Positions 24,023 through 24,646 of a stretch of 24,646 nucleotides of DNA are shown in pieces (position 1 is the stretch's first letter; the number at the start of each line of letters is the position of its first letter). The stretch spans positions 1 to 24,646 of the forward strand of contig JBGCDD010000214.1 in the NCBI GenBank assembly GCA_045105075.1. The letters run 5' to 3'. Origin of the DNA: JBGCDD01 sp045105075. GTDB lineage: Bacteria > Pseudomonadota > Alphaproteobacteria > Rhodobacterales > Rhodobacteraceae. Under the pieces are notes generated by a model. That model did no database searches. It saw only the letters and a program-made list of their open reading frames with translations, and was not told the origin of the DNA. The position numbers and the translations under genes are program-made.

Positions 24023-24646
24023 TTAAAACGCGTCTTCGAATTTCTTGGCCAGATCTTCGATGTTGTCCGGCGGCCAGTCCTCGACGTCCATGCCCAGATG
24101 CAGACCCATGCCCGACAGCACTTCCTTGATTTCGTTCAAGGACTTGCGGCCAAAGTTCGGCGTGCGCAGCATTTCGGCTTCGGTCTTTTGAATGAGATCG
24201 CCAATATACACTATATTGTCGTTCTTCAGGCAGTTGGCCGAACGCACCGACAGTTCCAACTCGTCCACCTTTTTCAGCAGCAGCGGGTTGAATTCCAGAC
24301 CATCATCGTCGTCCTGACGGCTGGCGCTTTCGGGCTCGTCGAAGTTCACAAAGATGGAAAGCTGGTCCTGCAGAATGCGCGCGGCAAAGGCCACGGCATC
24401 GTCGGGTGTCAGCGAGCCATCGGTTTCGACCTTCATCGTCAGCTTGTCATAGTCCAGCACCTGGCCCTCACGGGTAGGCTGCACATCGTAGCTGACCTTT
24501 TTGACCGGCGAGTAGATCGCATCGATCGGGATCAGGCCGATGGGGGCGTCCTCTGGCTTGTTCTTTTCAGCCGATACATAGCCTTTGCCCGTGTTCACGG
24601 TCAGTTCCATGAACACGTCGGCACCATCGTCCAGGTGGCAGATGAC
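24023..24646 (-). CDS. rpoA: RNA polymerase alpha subunit, 3' part
   Basis: The gene continues beyond the window; 207 residues of the C-terminal part are visible and the frame is open to base 24646. Its product is the alpha subunit of RNA polymerase. The visible part includes the alpha-NTD end (VKKVSYDVQPTREGQ, YDKLTMKVETDGSL) and the alpha-CTD with LELSVRSANCLKNDNI, IGDLIQKTEAEMLRTPNFGRKSLNEIKEVL, given here in part, which contains the UP-element-binding helix-hairpin-helix. The C-terminus ends KFEDAF. rpoA-rplQ order is standard. Confidence 0.98.
   Translation of the reverse strand, partial: VICHLDDGADVFMELTVNTGKGYVSAEKNKPEDAPIGLIPIDAIYSPVKKVSYDVQPTREGQVLDYDKLTMKVETDGSLTPDDAVAFAARILQDQLSIFVNFDEPESASRQDDDDGLEFNPLLLKKVDELELSVRSANCLKNDNIVYIGDLIQKTEAEMLRTPNFGRKSLNEIKEVLSGMGLHLGMDVEDWPPDNIEDLAKKFEDAF

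Noticed and set aside
1..24646. CRISPR array, transposon ends, integrase or phage genes
   Set aside because: No regularly spaced repeats, transposase or phage motifs were seen on either strand.

Overview
The gene content and order point to an alphaproteobacterium of the Rhodobacteraceae (Roseobacter group): a complete aapJQMP general L-amino-acid ABC transporter, the remains of a heterotetrameric sarcosine oxidase operon (soxBDAG), ATP12, and the series crcB-rluC-HAD-ATP12 and rarA-Do protease-rplQ-rpoA. The genus cannot be fixed from the window. No tRNA, rRNA, CRISPR array, transposase or phage gene was found.

Layout. 1-255 is the 3' end of an unidentified gene. 327-1040 (-) is a response-regulator-like protein. 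1317-about 4480 holds a decayed sarcosine oxidase operon: soxB, soxD, soxA and soxG are recognisable in order but broken by stops, frameshifts and deletions. 4628-5467 (+) is ttcA (tRNA 2-thiocytidine synthesis). 5588-7135 (+) is a membrane EAL protein with a degenerate GGDEF domain, preceded by a GAAC-N7-GAAC motif that matches the alphaproteobacterial LexA (SOS) box. 7276-12625 (+) is a tightly packed run: yidC, a MOSC-domain gene, engB/yihA, argB, a 4Fe-4S protein gene and a SixA-type phosphatase gene, most of them joined by 4-14 nt overlaps. 12723-17156 (-) is aapJQMP. 17372-20158 (-) is crcB-rluC-HAD phosphatase-ATP12, every junction an ATGA overlap. 20264-21583 (+) is rarA, convergent with a Do/DegP-type protease gene (21580-22959, -). 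A zinc-ribbon protein gene, rplQ and the 3' part of rpoA (all -) finish the window.

How the genes work together. The right end is the tail of the ribosomal-protein/RNA polymerase alpha operon, closed by a clear intrinsic terminator. The yidC cluster combines membrane insertion, ribosome assembly and arginine synthesis in one transcription unit. The aap operon has the usual signs of differential expression: a strong hairpin lies between the binding-protein gene and the permease genes.

The most notable theme is loss of function. Besides the sox remnant, AapP carries valine in place of the invariant Walker A glycine, and the Do-type protease has an in-frame amber codon between its signal peptide region and its catalytic domain. 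These are either real decay of nutrient-uptake and envelope functions or base-call errors; read data would decide. I see no convincing unknown multi-gene system. The best candidates for new biology are the possible SOS control of an EAL protein and the structured RNA segments around aapJ and between rpoA and rplQ.
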